Source of the DNA: Melastoma dodecandrum
Taxonomy: Eukaryota; Streptophyta; Magnoliopsida; Myrtales; Melastomataceae
NCBI GenBank assembly: GCA_029817715.1
Contig: JARUPY010000539.1
Coordinates: forward strand, 3,819,501 to 3,883,500
DNA length: 64,000 bases
Reading direction: 5' to 3'
This document shows positions 12,463 to 22,684 of this stretch, piece by piece. Numbering within the stretch: the stretch's first letter is position 1; each line of letters opens with the position of its first letter. The translations under genes and the position numbers were made by a program. The notes under the pieces are model-generated. The model was not told the origin of the DNA. It ran no database searches and saw only the letters and a program-made list of their open reading frames with translations.

Positions 12463-13100
12463 ATGAGGAGTGACGGTGACGGTGCTACAGCGATGCTAAT
12501 GAGTAACGATCACTCGTGCCGGGTGCTCGCAGAAGCAGGGATGTCGACCGGGGAACCGGGGCTTTTGCTTGTGCTGGTGCATCCATAACATTTGGTGAGG
12601 AACATGAACTTTCCTAGTTTTTTTGGTACCGATTTTTCATTTGTCTTCATGTCGTCCTGGCTCCGCCGACCTTCGTTTCCCAACCCCCATTTAATTTATA
12701 TTCATATAGGAAGAGAGTTTGGTAAAGAATAGACTCACCAAATTTCATTTTATATTCATTTAATTTAGATAGGATCCCAATGTATAATTACCGAGTGTCT
12801 TGAAAAAATCAATAAATATTCCGACGAACCAAAAGAAAGGCATCGTCCTGTATTTAGTGCACGTTCCACGTTCTCTCTCTTTATATAATTTCAATTTAAT
12901 TGTTATCATCGAAATGGTTGAATTTAATACAATAATAGGAGTGCATTCGAGGCTAAGTTAGGTGAATGCATTAAAATTACCAAAAAAAAAAAATAAGGCA
13001 CATCAATATCAGTTATTGTTGACCTAACAAAAAAATTGGGCATCCTAAATCAATTTTCTGGTCAACTCATGGTTTCTTTTATGGATCGTTCCCAATTCCG
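12463..13100. other. Intergenic spacer and promoter region of the first dirigent-like gene
   Basis: AT-rich. The part from about 12690 (ATTTAATTTATATTC, AGAGTTTGGTAAAGAATAG) is a diverged copy of promoter sequence that also precedes the second and third dirigent-like genes. No separate gene is seen. Confidence 0.4.
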
Positions 13101-13106
13101 AAATCC

Positions 13107-13114
13107 TATATAAA
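13107..13114 (+). promoter_or_regulatory. TATA box of dirigent-like gene 1
   Basis: TATATAAA lies 61 bp before the ATG. The same box in the same context (GAAATCCTATATAAAAAGCC) precedes copy 2. Confidence 0.7.
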
Positions 13115-13174
13115 AAGCCACGACATTTGCATATCTCATCAACACAGGAAAAGAAAAAGGAAGATAATTCGAAG

Positions 13175-13741
13175 ATGTCGAGCTTCAGAACACTTGGTCT
13201 TGCGTCCCAAGCCCTCCTCGTGCTCTCCATGTTTGTGCGTGCCTCAGTAGCCATCACGAGTGGTACCTGCACCTGTTCCCCGAACCCGACCACCACCATC
13301 GTCCTCTACATACAGGCTATCCTGTTTACCGGCTCGAACAGTAACTACACCGAATACCCTGTTGCTGGGATCCAAGGAACTGAATACAGCATCACGCAGT
13401 TCGCCACGTTCTATGTATTTGATGACCCTGTGACCATTTCCTCAAGCCCAACCTCCACCGTGGTCGGCCGTTACAGGGGGATTTTCGCTGTGGCGTCATT
13501 GGATGGAAAAGTCCTTTACTTGTCGGCCACCATCCAGTTTACCGGGGGTCAATATGCTAATAGCACAATAAACATAGAGGGTCTTGCATCCACGGTCGTT
13601 AACATGCCGATGCAGCTGAGCATTGATGGAGGAACAAACGCATTCAATAACGCTATAGGGAATGTGACGCTCGAGACGATTTCCAGCGTAGGCCCGAACA
13701 TTGTCCTCAAGGCCACTATCAACACCAGAAACGCAATATGA
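13175..13741 (+). CDS. Dirigent-like secreted protein, tandem copy 1
   Basis: Single exon, 188 aa. I start at ATG 13175 because this start is conserved in all three copies. The N-terminus is a signal peptide (ALLVLSMFVRASVA), followed by a C-x-C pair (GTCTCSPNPTT). The body has dirigent landmarks: a first strand TTTIVLYIQ, FDDPVTI, VVGRYRGIF, the FTGGQYANSTINIEG block that matches the dirigent F-T-x-G-x-Y-N-G-S-T pattern, and a Gly-rich turn DGGTNAF. Dirigent proteins are extracellular beta-barrels that steer stereoselective coupling of phenoxy radicals in lignan, lignin or related defence chemistry, and many are stress induced. The divergence is high enough that a true dirigent activity is unproven. 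Copies 2 and 3 follow in the same direction with related 5' and 3' flanks, the product of local duplication. Confidence 0.7.
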   Translation: MSSFRTLGLASQALLVLSMFVRASVAITSGTCTCSPNPTTTIVLYIQAILFTGSNSNYTEYPVAGIQGTEYSITQFATFYVFDDPVTISSSPTSTVVGRYRGIFAVASLDGKVLYLSATIQFTGGQYANSTINIEGLASTVVNMPMQLSIDGGTNAFNNAIGNVTLETISSVGPNIVLKATINTRNAI

Positions 13742-14300
13742 AGCTTATCCAGCCTCAAATCTGGTTATGATAAATAAACTGTATGCATTTTCTGTGGAAT
13801 GCCAAAAGTAATGAATAATGCTAAACACTGCTAAAATTGCTCCTTCCACAACACATATGAGGTCGCAGATCTAAGTCGATTAAGGTCGAGTTTAGACATC
13901 CTGTATGACTACATTTCGTAAGGATTCTAATAAATGCCATATGTTAGCTTTCAGGGGTGCTTACGACCGTGATTGCAATTACAGTCTCGGCCTCCTCAGT
14001 TCCACTTCTTTAGCACCAGTTTCCGATTATCCGTGAAACATTTTGGGTATATTATTTTGTTGTTCGAAACGATAAAGAAATTCCTTTAGTATGGCATTTT
14101 CAAATGTTTTCATATGAAAATTTATCAAGATTTAAGGTGATCGGTTCTTGTTGTTTCCATATTGTTCTGCTAGATAGCACCTCCAGGGCGGTCGGACCTC
14201 CTCCTCTAATAATGTTACATACAGTGGCGTATCACGAGGATAAGATTGGCCAAATGTATTGTTTCACATACGAAAAGTAATAAAAATGAAACCTCTTTTT
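13742..14300 (+). repeat. 3' flank of dirigent-like copy 1, duplicated behind copy 2
   Basis: Segments such as AGTCGATTAAGGTCGAGTTTA, CGTAAGGATTCTAATAAATGCCATATG, TTTTCAAATGTTTTCATATGAAAA and GTGGCGTATCACGAGGATAAGAT recur at 16660-17240, in the same order behind copy 2. The duplication unit therefore includes several hundred bases of 3' flank. The AATAAA-like ATAAATAAACTG near 13770 probably serves as poly-A signal. Confidence 0.7.
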
Positions 14301-14453
14301 ACATGTATATATATATATATATATACATGGGGGTATAGTATACGGTACGTAGTGGTCTGGTATTTTTCATGGGCATTCCCTCTTTGACTTTGACTGGGCC
14401 GAACTGATGATTTCAGCATGGGGAATTGACCGTAAATGAGCTCCCCCATGTTT

Positions 14454-15161
14454 GGAGTTTTGTTCCTTAATGACGTCATTTTGGCGAAATATTTCGCCAA
14501 ATGACGCCATTACTAAAATATTTCGTCAACTAACCCACCAAAGTCGGCCTTACAAAGGCCGACTTCAATTCCTTAAAGAAGTCGGCCTTTGTAAGGCCGA
14601 CTTCCATTAAACTTTGTAAGGCCTTTGTAAACCCTAAACTTTTTACGAAGTCGGCCTTACAAAGGCCGACTTCCATTAAAATAAAATAAAAAAAGAAACG
14701 TAAAGGGTTGGGGGTGCGAGGAGGAAAGGGGGGTTTGTGGGGTCGTGGGGTGTGAGGGGGACCGGGGGGGTTTGGGAGGGGGTGAGGGGGAGGGGGTTGT
14801 GGGGTGAGGGGTTTGGGAGGGGGTTGTGGGTGTGAGGGGGAGGGGGGATTTGGGGGGAGGGACGGGGGATTTTTCTTTTTTTTTTTTTTATCAAAGGCCG
14901 ACTTCCGTCCAAATTATTAATTTTCACGAAGTCGGCCTTCTCCAAATTAAAAAAAAAAAAAAATTTGCAAGGAAGTCGGCTTTTGTAAGGTCGACTTCTA
15001 TTCGCCAAAACCGAAGTCGGCCTTACAAAGGCCGACTTCCTTGAGGACCAAAGTCGGCCTTTGTAAGACCGACTTTGGTGGGTTAGTTCGCGAAATATTT
15101 TAGTAATGGCGTCATTTGGCGAAATATTTCGCCAAATGACGTCATTATGGAACAAAACTCC
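14454..15161. mobile_element. 708-bp inverted-repeat MITE (Mutator- or hAT-like) with G-rich core
   Basis: The left end GGAGTTTTGTTCC...TGACGTCATTTTGGCG is matched in reverse complement by the right end CGCCAAATGACGTCATTATGGAACAAAACTCC (15130-15161). The arms run about 230-270 bp each and repeat the palindromic motif GTCGGCCTTACAAAGGCCGAC. The 8-bp string CCATGTTT flanks both ends (14446-14453 and 15162-15169), as a target duplication. It can be read as up to 10 bp if the terminal G is assigned to the target, so Mutator and hAT are both possible. No transposase is encoded. The core 14700-14870 is almost purely G/T/A-purine on the plus strand. Confidence 0.8.
14704..14868 (+). repeat. G-rich core of the MITE, potential G-quadruplex tract
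   Basis: Dense runs of three to seven G separated by short spacers on the plus strand. Long frames read on the minus strand here (proline-rich) are composition artefacts. Confidence 0.6.
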
Positions 15162-15229
15162 CCATGTTTGGCCCTTCCTACAATGGAGGACGGAAGTGTT
15201 AGGCAGTGTATTAGAGCTCCCACAAATCT

Positions 15230-15674
15230 TCTTGGAACGTGATCCTAAGTTAAAATCTTAGAGAATCTGGTAGATAATATCACGTAAGATTTCGTGTGAT
15301 ATTATAGATATCGAAAAGATATTGTCTTAGATTTTATTGTCTATTATAAACAGACATATTGTCCAGAGCTTATTTTATGAGTATCGAATAGGTGATATCC
15401 ACGAGTTAGTGTGATGTCGGTTCTGTAACTAGGGTAAGGGAGGCGACGGGTTGTCGAGCTTCGAAGTCTCTGGTGAGTCGTTGTACAAAGAAAAGACTCG
15501 GGGGTGAAACTTTCTTAGGGCTGGTAATCGTGTAACTCGTTGAATATAATAGAATTTCAAGAAGGATCTCCCGTGGACGTAGGCCGGTTTGGGCCAAACT
15601 ACGAAATCTGTACGTCGGATATCATCCCGATATTTTTCGATTTCGTCATCGGCGTCGGCTGTTCCCGTCCAACA
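15230..15674 (+). mobile_element. Probable solo LTR of a Copia element
   Basis: Starts TCTTGGAACG, a one-base change from the common TGTTGGAACG, and ends GTCCAACA. A TATTATAAAC box lies inside. The 3' part carries the CCCGTGGACGTAGGCC...GGGCCAAACTACG pattern seen near the U5 end of many Copia LTRs. Comparison with the homologous flank of dirigent copy 3 (17515-17560) shows that the CTCCCACAAA...AACTGGCC sequence is interrupted exactly here. No clean 5-bp duplication remains. Confidence 0.55.
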
Positions 15675-16018
15675 CCAACTGGCCAACCCCCAATTTGATT
15701 CATTATATACGATCGATTTCTTAGCAGAATAACATTTACCAAATTTCATTTAGTATAATTAAAAGGTACCTTTGTGCGATTTAATATGATTTTGATGATA
15801 GAGTCGTACAAAAGTTTACCCAAGGAAGTAAGGCATGTCACTGCCAGTCGTTGCTGCCTAACAAATAAAAATAGGGCCCAATTTTTAAAAAATGATGGTC
15901 AACTCTGTGGATATGTATATTGGTTACGTGCAATCTCTTTGGGTGAGGTTGCTTTTTCCAATTTTGTCTGTTCAGTTTTTTCCATTTATTTTATGGCTCG
16001 TTCCCAATTCCGAAATCC

Positions 16019-16026
16019 TATATAAA
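16019..16026 (+). promoter_or_regulatory. TATA box of dirigent-like gene 2
   Basis: TATATAAA lies 60 bp before the ATG, in the same sequence context as copy 1. Confidence 0.7.
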
Positions 16027-16085
16027 AAGCCACGACATTTGCATATGTTTTCATCACGGGAAAAGAAAAAGAAGATTATTCGAAG

Positions 16086-16652
16086 ATGTCGAGCTACAGA
16101 ATACTTGGTCTTGCGTCCCAAGCCCTGCTGGTGCTCTCCATGTTTGTGCGACCATCAGTAGCCATCACGAGTGGTACCTGCACCTGTTCCCCGAACCCGA
16201 CCACCACCATCGTCCTCTACATACAGGCTGTCCTCTTTACCGGCACCAACAGTAACTACACCGACTATCCTGTCGCTGGGATCCAGGGAACTGAATACAG
16301 CATAAGGCAGTTCAGCACGCTCTATGTATTCGATGACCCTGTGACCATTTCGGCAAGCCCAACCTCCACCGTGGTCGGCCGTTTCAGGGGGATTTTCGCT
16401 GTGGCGGCATTGGATGGAAATGCCCTCTACACCTCGGGCACCATCCAATTTACGGGGGGTCAATATGCTAATAGCACACTAAACATCAAGGGTCTTGCAC
16501 CCACGGTCGTTAACATGCCAATGCAGCTGGGTATTGATGGAGGAACAAACGTATTCAACAGTGCTACAGGAGACGTGACGCTCGAGACGATTTCCCGCGC
16601 AGGCTCGAACGATGTCCTCAAGGCTACTATCAACACCAAAAACGCCGTCTGA
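16086..16652 (+). CDS. Dirigent-like secreted protein, tandem copy 2
   Basis: Single exon, 188 aa, same length as copies 1 and 3. Signal peptide ALLVLSMFVRPSVA, then the GTCTCSPNPTT C-x-C segment. The dirigent-type blocks are present: FDDPVTI, VVGRFRGIF, FTGGQYANSTLNIKG and DGGTNVF. It is much closer to copy 1 than to copy 3; changes such as N-A-I-G to S-A-T-G near the C-terminus are conservative. Promoter TATA context and 3' flank are also shared with copy 1, so these two arose by the more recent duplication. The putative N-glycosylation sites (NYT, NST) fit a secreted glycoprotein. Predicted role as for copy 1: an apoplastic dirigent-fold protein whose substrate is unknown. Confidence 0.7.
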   Translation: MSSYRILGLASQALLVLSMFVRPSVAITSGTCTCSPNPTTTIVLYIQAVLFTGTNSNYTDYPVAGIQGTEYSIRQFSTLYVFDDPVTISASPTSTVVGRFRGIFAVAALDGNALYTSGTIQFTGGQYANSTLNIKGLAPTVVNMPMQLGIDGGTNVFNSATGDVTLETISRAGSNDVLKATINTKNAV

Positions 16653-17480
16653 AGCGTCTCCAGCCTCAAATATTGTTCTGATAAATAAATTGTATGCATT
16701 TTGCTATGAAAAATGTCGTACGTACTAGCACCTACACCAAAAGTGATGAATAATGGTAAACGACCTCCTTCCACGACACATATGAGGTCGCCAATCTGAG
16801 TCGATTAAGGTCGAGTTTATACATCCCGTATGACTTGTTTCGTAAGGATTCTAATAAATGCCATATGATAGCTTTCAAGGGTACTCACGACCGTGATTGA
16901 TTATTTTGTTGTACGAAACGATAAAGAAGTTCCTTTATTATGACATTTTCAAATGTTTTCATATGAAAACTTATCAGGGTTTACAGTTGATCGGTTCTAC
17001 TTTTATCTGTTCTCTTGTTTTTTCCAGATTGATCATAAGAAGACGAGGCTGCTGTCTTTCGGTCCGTTTGCCCGGATATGCTGGGGTCATGACAAGTGGC
17101 TGCTCGAACGTGACCATGAAGTTTAGAATTCAAATGGGAATCTTAGTACTAGATAGCACCTCCCGGGCGTTGGTCACGTCGAACCTCCTTCTCTAATAAT
17201 GTTACATAGGGTGGCGTATCACGAGGATAAGATGGGCCAACCCCCCCCAAGTGTTTTCCTTGGGCAGCCGGAGGAAGATCATTCCACCGGCGACGACTTG
17301 CTTCTGCATGCTACTGGGTCCGTAGCCGTTGCTGAGGTTCCAATGGAGAACAACAAGGTCACTATCGTTTATGAGAGCTCTTTGCTAATCACCCCCACTC
17401 CTTTTGAGACCTAATGTTCCACTTACGACAAGAAATAATAATCAAACCTCTTTCACATATATACATCGGAGTATACGCTA
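16653..17480 (+). repeat. 3' flank of dirigent-like copy 2 (duplicate of 13742-14300)
   Basis: Carries the same ordered blocks as the flank of copy 1, with scattered substitutions. It then continues into GGTCTGGTATTTTCATGGGCATGCC, which also occurs behind copy 1 just before the MITE. A short C-run lies at about 17240-17249. No independent gene. Confidence 0.65.
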
Positions 17481-18150
17481 CGTAGGGGTCTGGTATTTTC
17501 ATGGGCATGCCCCATTTGACTCCCACAAACCTTCATTTCCAAAACTGGCCAAACCACCCCCTCTCCCCCCCCCAACAATTTAATTCATTATGTACGAACG
17601 AGTTCTTAGCGGCATAGCATTTACCAAATTTCATTGAGTATAACTAAAAGGTACCCTCGTGCGGTTTGGTTAGGTATGGGCTAGCCAAGAATTTGAGCAT
17701 CATCCTATGTTATTTTCAGAAAGTGAAGGTCAATTTCGTGTGTTCATATAAAGAAGCTTTTTGTTCTTATTTATAATAAAACAAAATTTCGTCTCTTGAA
17801 GTGAATATAAATAATATAATATTAGTCATATGCTATTTACATTACACCCCCCATAAGTCGCTTCTTAGGCGCCCCTAATTTTTTTAATGTGCTTTATATA
17901 GAGTACTAAAGAAAAGATAAATTTAGTCATAACTTGCGCCAATCAAATTTAATTGTTTTAGGGATGAGCACTATTTTATTAAACAATTATATAAAAAATG
18001 AATAAATGAAAATGAAGAAGAGATGATTAATTAAATGTTATTGTTAAATTTATAAATTTTATAATCACCTTTTTTATTAATTATTTTTTATTTTGAGCTT
18101 TGTTTGGTCAGCTTTCTTTTTTCTTTTTCTAGTTTGTACCCAATCTAAAT
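17481..18150. other. Promoter and spacer of dirigent-like copy 3
   Basis: The first part (TTCATTATGTACGAACGAG...CATTTACCAAATTTCATT) is homologous to the upstream region of copy 2 at about 15700-15770. The rest is AT-rich without a recognisable feature. Confidence 0.45.
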
Positions 18151-18154
18151 ATCC

Positions 18155-18161
18155 TATATAA
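18155..18161 (+). promoter_or_regulatory. TATA box of dirigent-like gene 3
   Basis: TATATAA lies 47-53 bp before the ATG at 18208. Confidence 0.6.
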
Positions 18162-18207
18162 TGTGGCGGCATTGCATAGCAATTCCTCACATAAAACATA
18201 TTCCAAG

Positions 18208-18774
18208 ATGTCGACCTACAAATCACTTGCGATTGCGTCCCACGCCCTCCTCGTGCTCTCCATGTTCACGCGTGCCTCGGCAGCTGCCACGAGTGGTAAC
18301 TGCACCTGTTCTCCTAACCCGACCACCACGATCGTGCTCTACACACAGTCCATCTGGAACACAGGCACGAACACCAACTACACCAGCTACTCCGTTGCCG
18401 GAATCCAAGGAACTGACTTCGGCTCGGCGCAGTATGGCACGATCAACGTGTTTGATAACCCCTTGACCATTGCCGCAAGCCCAACCTCGGCCTTGATAGG
18501 CCGTTTCAGGAGTATTTACGTCGTGGCGGCATTGGGTGGAGACACCCTTTACATTTCGGGCACCTTCCAGTTTACGGAGGGTCGATACGCTAATAGCACG
18601 TTGAACGTCAAGGGTCTTGGACCGGCGGTCATTAACATGCCGATGCAGCTGGGCATTGATGGAGGGACAAACGCATTCAACAATGCCATAGGGAACGTGA
18701 CGCTAGTGATAATCTCCCGCGTAGGCACGGACACTGTCGGGCAGGCCACGATAAACATAAAAAACGCTATCTGA
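18208..18774 (+). CDS. Dirigent-like secreted protein, tandem copy 3 (most diverged)
   Basis: Single exon, 188 aa. An upstream in-frame ATG (18163) lies only 2 bp after the TATA box, so I take ATG 18208, which aligns with the other copies. Signal peptide ALLVLSMFTRASAA, then GNCTCSPNPTT. The dirigent-type blocks are FDNPLTI, LIGRFRSIY, FTEGRYANSTLNVKG and DGGTNAF. Compared with copies 1 and 2 the first half differs most (IWNTGTNTNYTSYS; GSAQYGTINV), consistent with an older duplication or different specificity. Same direction and spacing (about 2-3 kb) as the others. Confidence 0.68.
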   Translation: MSTYKSLAIASHALLVLSMFTRASAAATSGNCTCSPNPTTTIVLYTQSIWNTGTNTNYTSYSVAGIQGTDFGSAQYGTINVFDNPLTIAASPTSALIGRFRSIYVVAALGGDTLYISGTFQFTEGRYANSTLNVKGLGPAVINMPMQLGIDGGTNAFNNAIGNVTLVIISRVGTDTVGQATINIKNAI

Positions 18775-19090
18775 AGCGTCTTCTTGCCTCTTTCTGATAA
18801 ATGAACCGGACGCATATTCTATGCGAAATGTCTCGCATGCGGGCATCCATGCGATATAATGATGAAAAATGCTTGCTAGACAAGCTCCTTCCGATGCCGA
18901 GATGTAAGCTCCAACGTAATATTAAAATAAGTAATTTTTTTCATTTCAATGGGCCCAAGAAAAAAGCCCTGCCCAATAGCAATCCCAGCCGGCGCCGTCT
19001 ATCACCCCCCCCCCCCCCTTCCGGCCACGCATTTTATCGCCGTCGCCGGAACACGATCAATCCTTAAAACTTCGTTCCGCCGGGGGCAGT
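18775..19090 (+). other. 3' region of dirigent copy 3 and 5' leader of the OTU gene
   Basis: Contains a C-run (19007-19018) and the GC-richer leader of the OTU gene. The opposite-strand frame 19002-19481 overlaps the OTU exons and is a shadow. Confidence 0.4.
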
Positions 19091-19095
19091 AACCG

Positions 19096-22000
19096 ATGGT
19101 GCAGCAGAAGCACCACGGAAAGAGCAAGCCGAAGAAGCAACGGCAACCTCCCGTAAGCGAAGCACACCTCCCCCGGGGGGGCTCTGCGTTTTCGGATGGT
19201 CGAGTTTCGTGGATTGGATTTTGGATGGAGAAATTTTCTCTCTGTTGATCGGATTTCTCGGCGTTCTGGTAGTTCAGGGGTTGTTTTAGTGTCTCTTTTG
19301 GTGGTTGAATGGGTAGGTTAAGAAGCAGGGGAAGCAGGCGGATTTGACACAGTTCCGGTCGCAGCTCGATGCGTTGGGGTTGAAGATTGTTCAGGTCACG
19401 GCCGACGGAAACTGCTTCTTCAGGTCTGCGAAACTGTCCCCCGGTAACGGATCGCCGAGTTCTGTTTTCCTCGCTCGACACAAGCAGTTTTCTGTAGTTT
19501 GGTGAATTTCTTAGGCTTATTGTGTTTTGTTCGTCCCCTCCGCAGTCGTAGATTGTCTGGTTGACGGCCTATCCTGATCATGTTGTGGTCGGGGTATCTT
19601 TGAGTTACTTACTTGAGGTAGTTTGTGCAGAGCGCTTGCAGATCAGTTAGAAGGAAATGAGGATAAACACAGCAAGTATCGGAGCATGGTTGTTCAGTAC
19701 ATTCAGGTATACAACCCTTGAGAACCGGTCGAACTGGATTCCAATCTTCTTGAGAATGTGCCTGCCATAGTTGTCTCCTTGAATTCATTCAAAGGGACTT
19801 ATGGAAGTGCTCAGCGATTGCTTTAGTAAACATGTGTTATGTCATTTCTTGATTTCCTTTTTTGAAGTAATTTCTTGCTATTTAGTCAACTAGCACTGTA
19901 TAAGAGTACTGGACATTCTAATTTCAAACTAATGAGAAAATTATTTTTGTACTCCACACAAATGCACTGCAATCTGTAGGATCAAGATTTTATTTGAAAT
20001 CCGTATATGAGGCCTAGTTGCCGATAGCCGAGGAGTTTTGGGTTTAATATGTTTTTTGAAAAAACAGAGAAATCGAGAAATGTTTGAGCCTTTTATTGAG
20101 GATGAAGTTCCTTTTGAAGAGTATTGTCAAACCATGGACAATGATGGCACATGGGCTGGACATATGGAACTACAAGCAGCTTCTCTTCTGACCGAGAGTA
20201 ATATATGTATTCATCGGGTAGGCTAAACTGGCTTCACTGTCTTTTGTTCAGAAAGGTGTGTTTCTCTAATTTTCTTGGGTTTTACTTGATGATGTTATTT
20301 TCTTGGAGGAATATCTGTAGAACTACTGATGAATTTATTTTCCTTCTGTTGGCTTTAGGGTGTGTAGTTTCGCTATATCTACTGGATATGAAAATAGATA
20401 GGCGAGATATAATTGGCCTTGGATGAGAAAGAGCTAGCAGAATGTCTGGCATGTGTTGCTGGCCCAGTTTTTTTAATTGCAGTTTTCCCAATTAATCTGC
20501 CATAGCCAGTTGATTAGCGTAACAGAGCATTTGTAGGACTTTTAAGTCCAGTGAAAAATATATTATTGTTGATGTAATTTCAACTCGTCACAATTGCGAT
20601 AGTTCTATTTTGTTCCCCTTTGTTCTCCTGTCTCCTAGTTGATGAGTCTTTCCATTTGTTATTGCAGCATATGTCCCCCCGATGGTACATTAAAAACTTC
20701 GAAAAGTTTGGCACCCGAATGATCCATTTGTGAGTACTTTTGAGGCATCAGTGATTTCTTGAGCAACACGAAGTTCTCTCTCAATCCAGAAGTCCCATTA
20801 TTTAGAATTACCATGTTTTGTCCATTTATCTATACTTGAGATTGATTAAATTGATACCATTAGCTAGTGTAGGAGTTGAAGTTACTATTTATAGGTATAA
20901 GTTTATCCTTCCTGTTTGCACATAGTTAATATTTTCCAGTCAATATGACAATGCTATAAATGATTAATATACTGACAAGGACAACTTAAATATGATGATA
21001 CATGCTACATTTATTTTATGTCTAGCAGAAACTATTAATTTTGAAAAGCTAGTTGGATGTCATTTATTTGGCTGCTCATATATGTGTCACCAACTACATG
21101 CATTTCTTCGAGATAGTGGCGTGATTTGGTATTTTTAGATCTTACCATGATGAGGAACACTACAATAGTGTACGATCAAAGGATGATTCTGGTGATGGGC
21201 CTGCCAGGACAATTGTCATAAAGGTGTGTGGAGAACTTATCTGATTTATTCTAAGATGGTAGAATTTACATCCTGTTTATGATTATTTAGATGGCCATAG
21301 GCTAACAATTGACATTTCTGAAAGGCTGATTCAGACCTTTCATCATCAGCTAAATCCGGGTCTAACAAGTCTAAAGTGCTTTATGGTTTGTCATCAATTG
21401 ATTCCGGATCTATCAAGCTGGTAATGGCAGGAAGTAACTGCAGTGACCGAGAGAAAGTTGAGCAGGTTGCTTTGTTTTGTCCTTACGGGCATTTTCCTGA
21501 TAGTTTTCTGAGTGTAATCTGTAGCCTGATTATCCTTTCCTTGTCCAATAATATTTTGCAGACACTAATGCAAACTGCCGGAGATGTCGATGCCGCCATA
21601 GAATATTTACTAGCTGAACAAAGTGATGATCTACTTCTTGAGGAATCTGTTCCTTCCTCCAGCAGCGCAGATGCTTGTAATGGTAATGTCCAGTCAGCAC
21701 TAATCTCAACCAAATAAACTGCGTGAGTGATGTGAATTTCCTGTTAAGATTTCCTGATTTATATTTTACCGCCTTGCTGTTGTAACTAATTTTCAAATCA
21801 TCCACGTTTCTCCTTGAGCATTTCTCAAACAGCTGGCAAAACCATGTGAATATACAGATGACTTGTCTTTCTGTTTCTCCCATATGGTTAAATTTGTGCA
21901 CAAAAATTCCTTGGAGCACCTTGATTGTGGTTCCTTTGGATTTTTTTTATTTATTCATTTTATTCATTCCTCTGTTTGGACTTGAGGTTACGGTTGATCA

Positions 22001-22684
22001 CCATCTCACTGTGTTATTCAGGTCATGATATGGATAGACAATCAAAGTCACAGGATGCGCAATTGGTGAAAGAAGTCTCCGCTCAGGATCCATCTGACTA
22101 TGGCATTAAAAGGAGTCATGAGGACAGCAATAGACTTAAAGAACAGAAGGTTTGTTCTGGTTCAGGGCCTTGCATCTGAAAGCACTAAGTAAAAATTTCT
22201 TTTGTATTATGGTTTATTTGCTGTAGGCAATCTCAAGGAACAAGGCCTGTCCATGCGGATCAAAAAAGAAATACAAGTCTTGTTGTGGAACTGTTGCCAG
22301 GAGATCCTCAGCTGCTCTTGTGTATGTACCATAGATGTATTTCAAAGTGACGATGCACCTATTTCAGGTTCCTTGAAGGGGTTTGATAAGTCCTTTTGTT
22401 TTCAAAATAGGATTCTCCAAAAGTAACAGGGATGGCCATTTTGTAGTTATGGAACGCCAATTTAGTCTACTATCTTTAGAATGATCTTGCTAACTTTAAT
22501 GACAATTGGTTCCCTGTGTGCTTAAATAACGAGACTTTCCACTTCTGTTCATAGGAACCTAGGAGTCGAGACAAGGAACAGCAGAAAAGAGAAAAAACAA
22601 GGAAGGGGAGGGACATCCGATGCATTATTAGGTTCTGGAGGATCTGATGGAGGGCCACCTGATATGGGAGCCCTCTGTATATGA
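19096..22684 (+). CDS. OTU-family deubiquitinase (OTUD3 / plant OTU7-like) with UBA-like and SEC-C segments, 11 exons
   Basis: Exons: 19096-19152, 19317-19423, 19631-19706, 20068-20217, 20668-20729, 21139-21223, 21325-21465, 21562-21682, 22022-22149, 22227-22321 and 22555-22684. All are GT-AG and phase-compatible, giving 383 aa. A basic N-terminus (GKSKPKKQRQ) precedes the OTU cysteine-protease domain (aa ~30-175). Its catalytic Asp/Cys motif is TADGNCFF and its catalytic His block is SYHDEEHYNSVR. Exon 8 (LMQTAGDVDAAIEYLL) resembles a UBA ubiquitin-binding fold. Exon 10 holds CPCGSKKKYKSCCG, a SEC-C type zinc motif. The C-terminal tail is Gly/Ser-rich. The enzyme should cleave ubiquitin chains in the cytosol or nucleus. 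Order and architecture match OTUD3-type proteins of plants. No frame lesion was seen; the start is the first ATG in the leader and fits the conserved basic N-terminus. Confidence 0.88.

Noticed and set aside
14676..15155. Proline-rich 159-codon minus-strand frame
   Set aside because: It is the complement of the G-rich core and arms of the MITE; a composition artefact.
19002..19481. 159-codon minus-strand frame over the OTU exons
   Set aside because: Shadow of the OTU gene's first exons, leader and introns.
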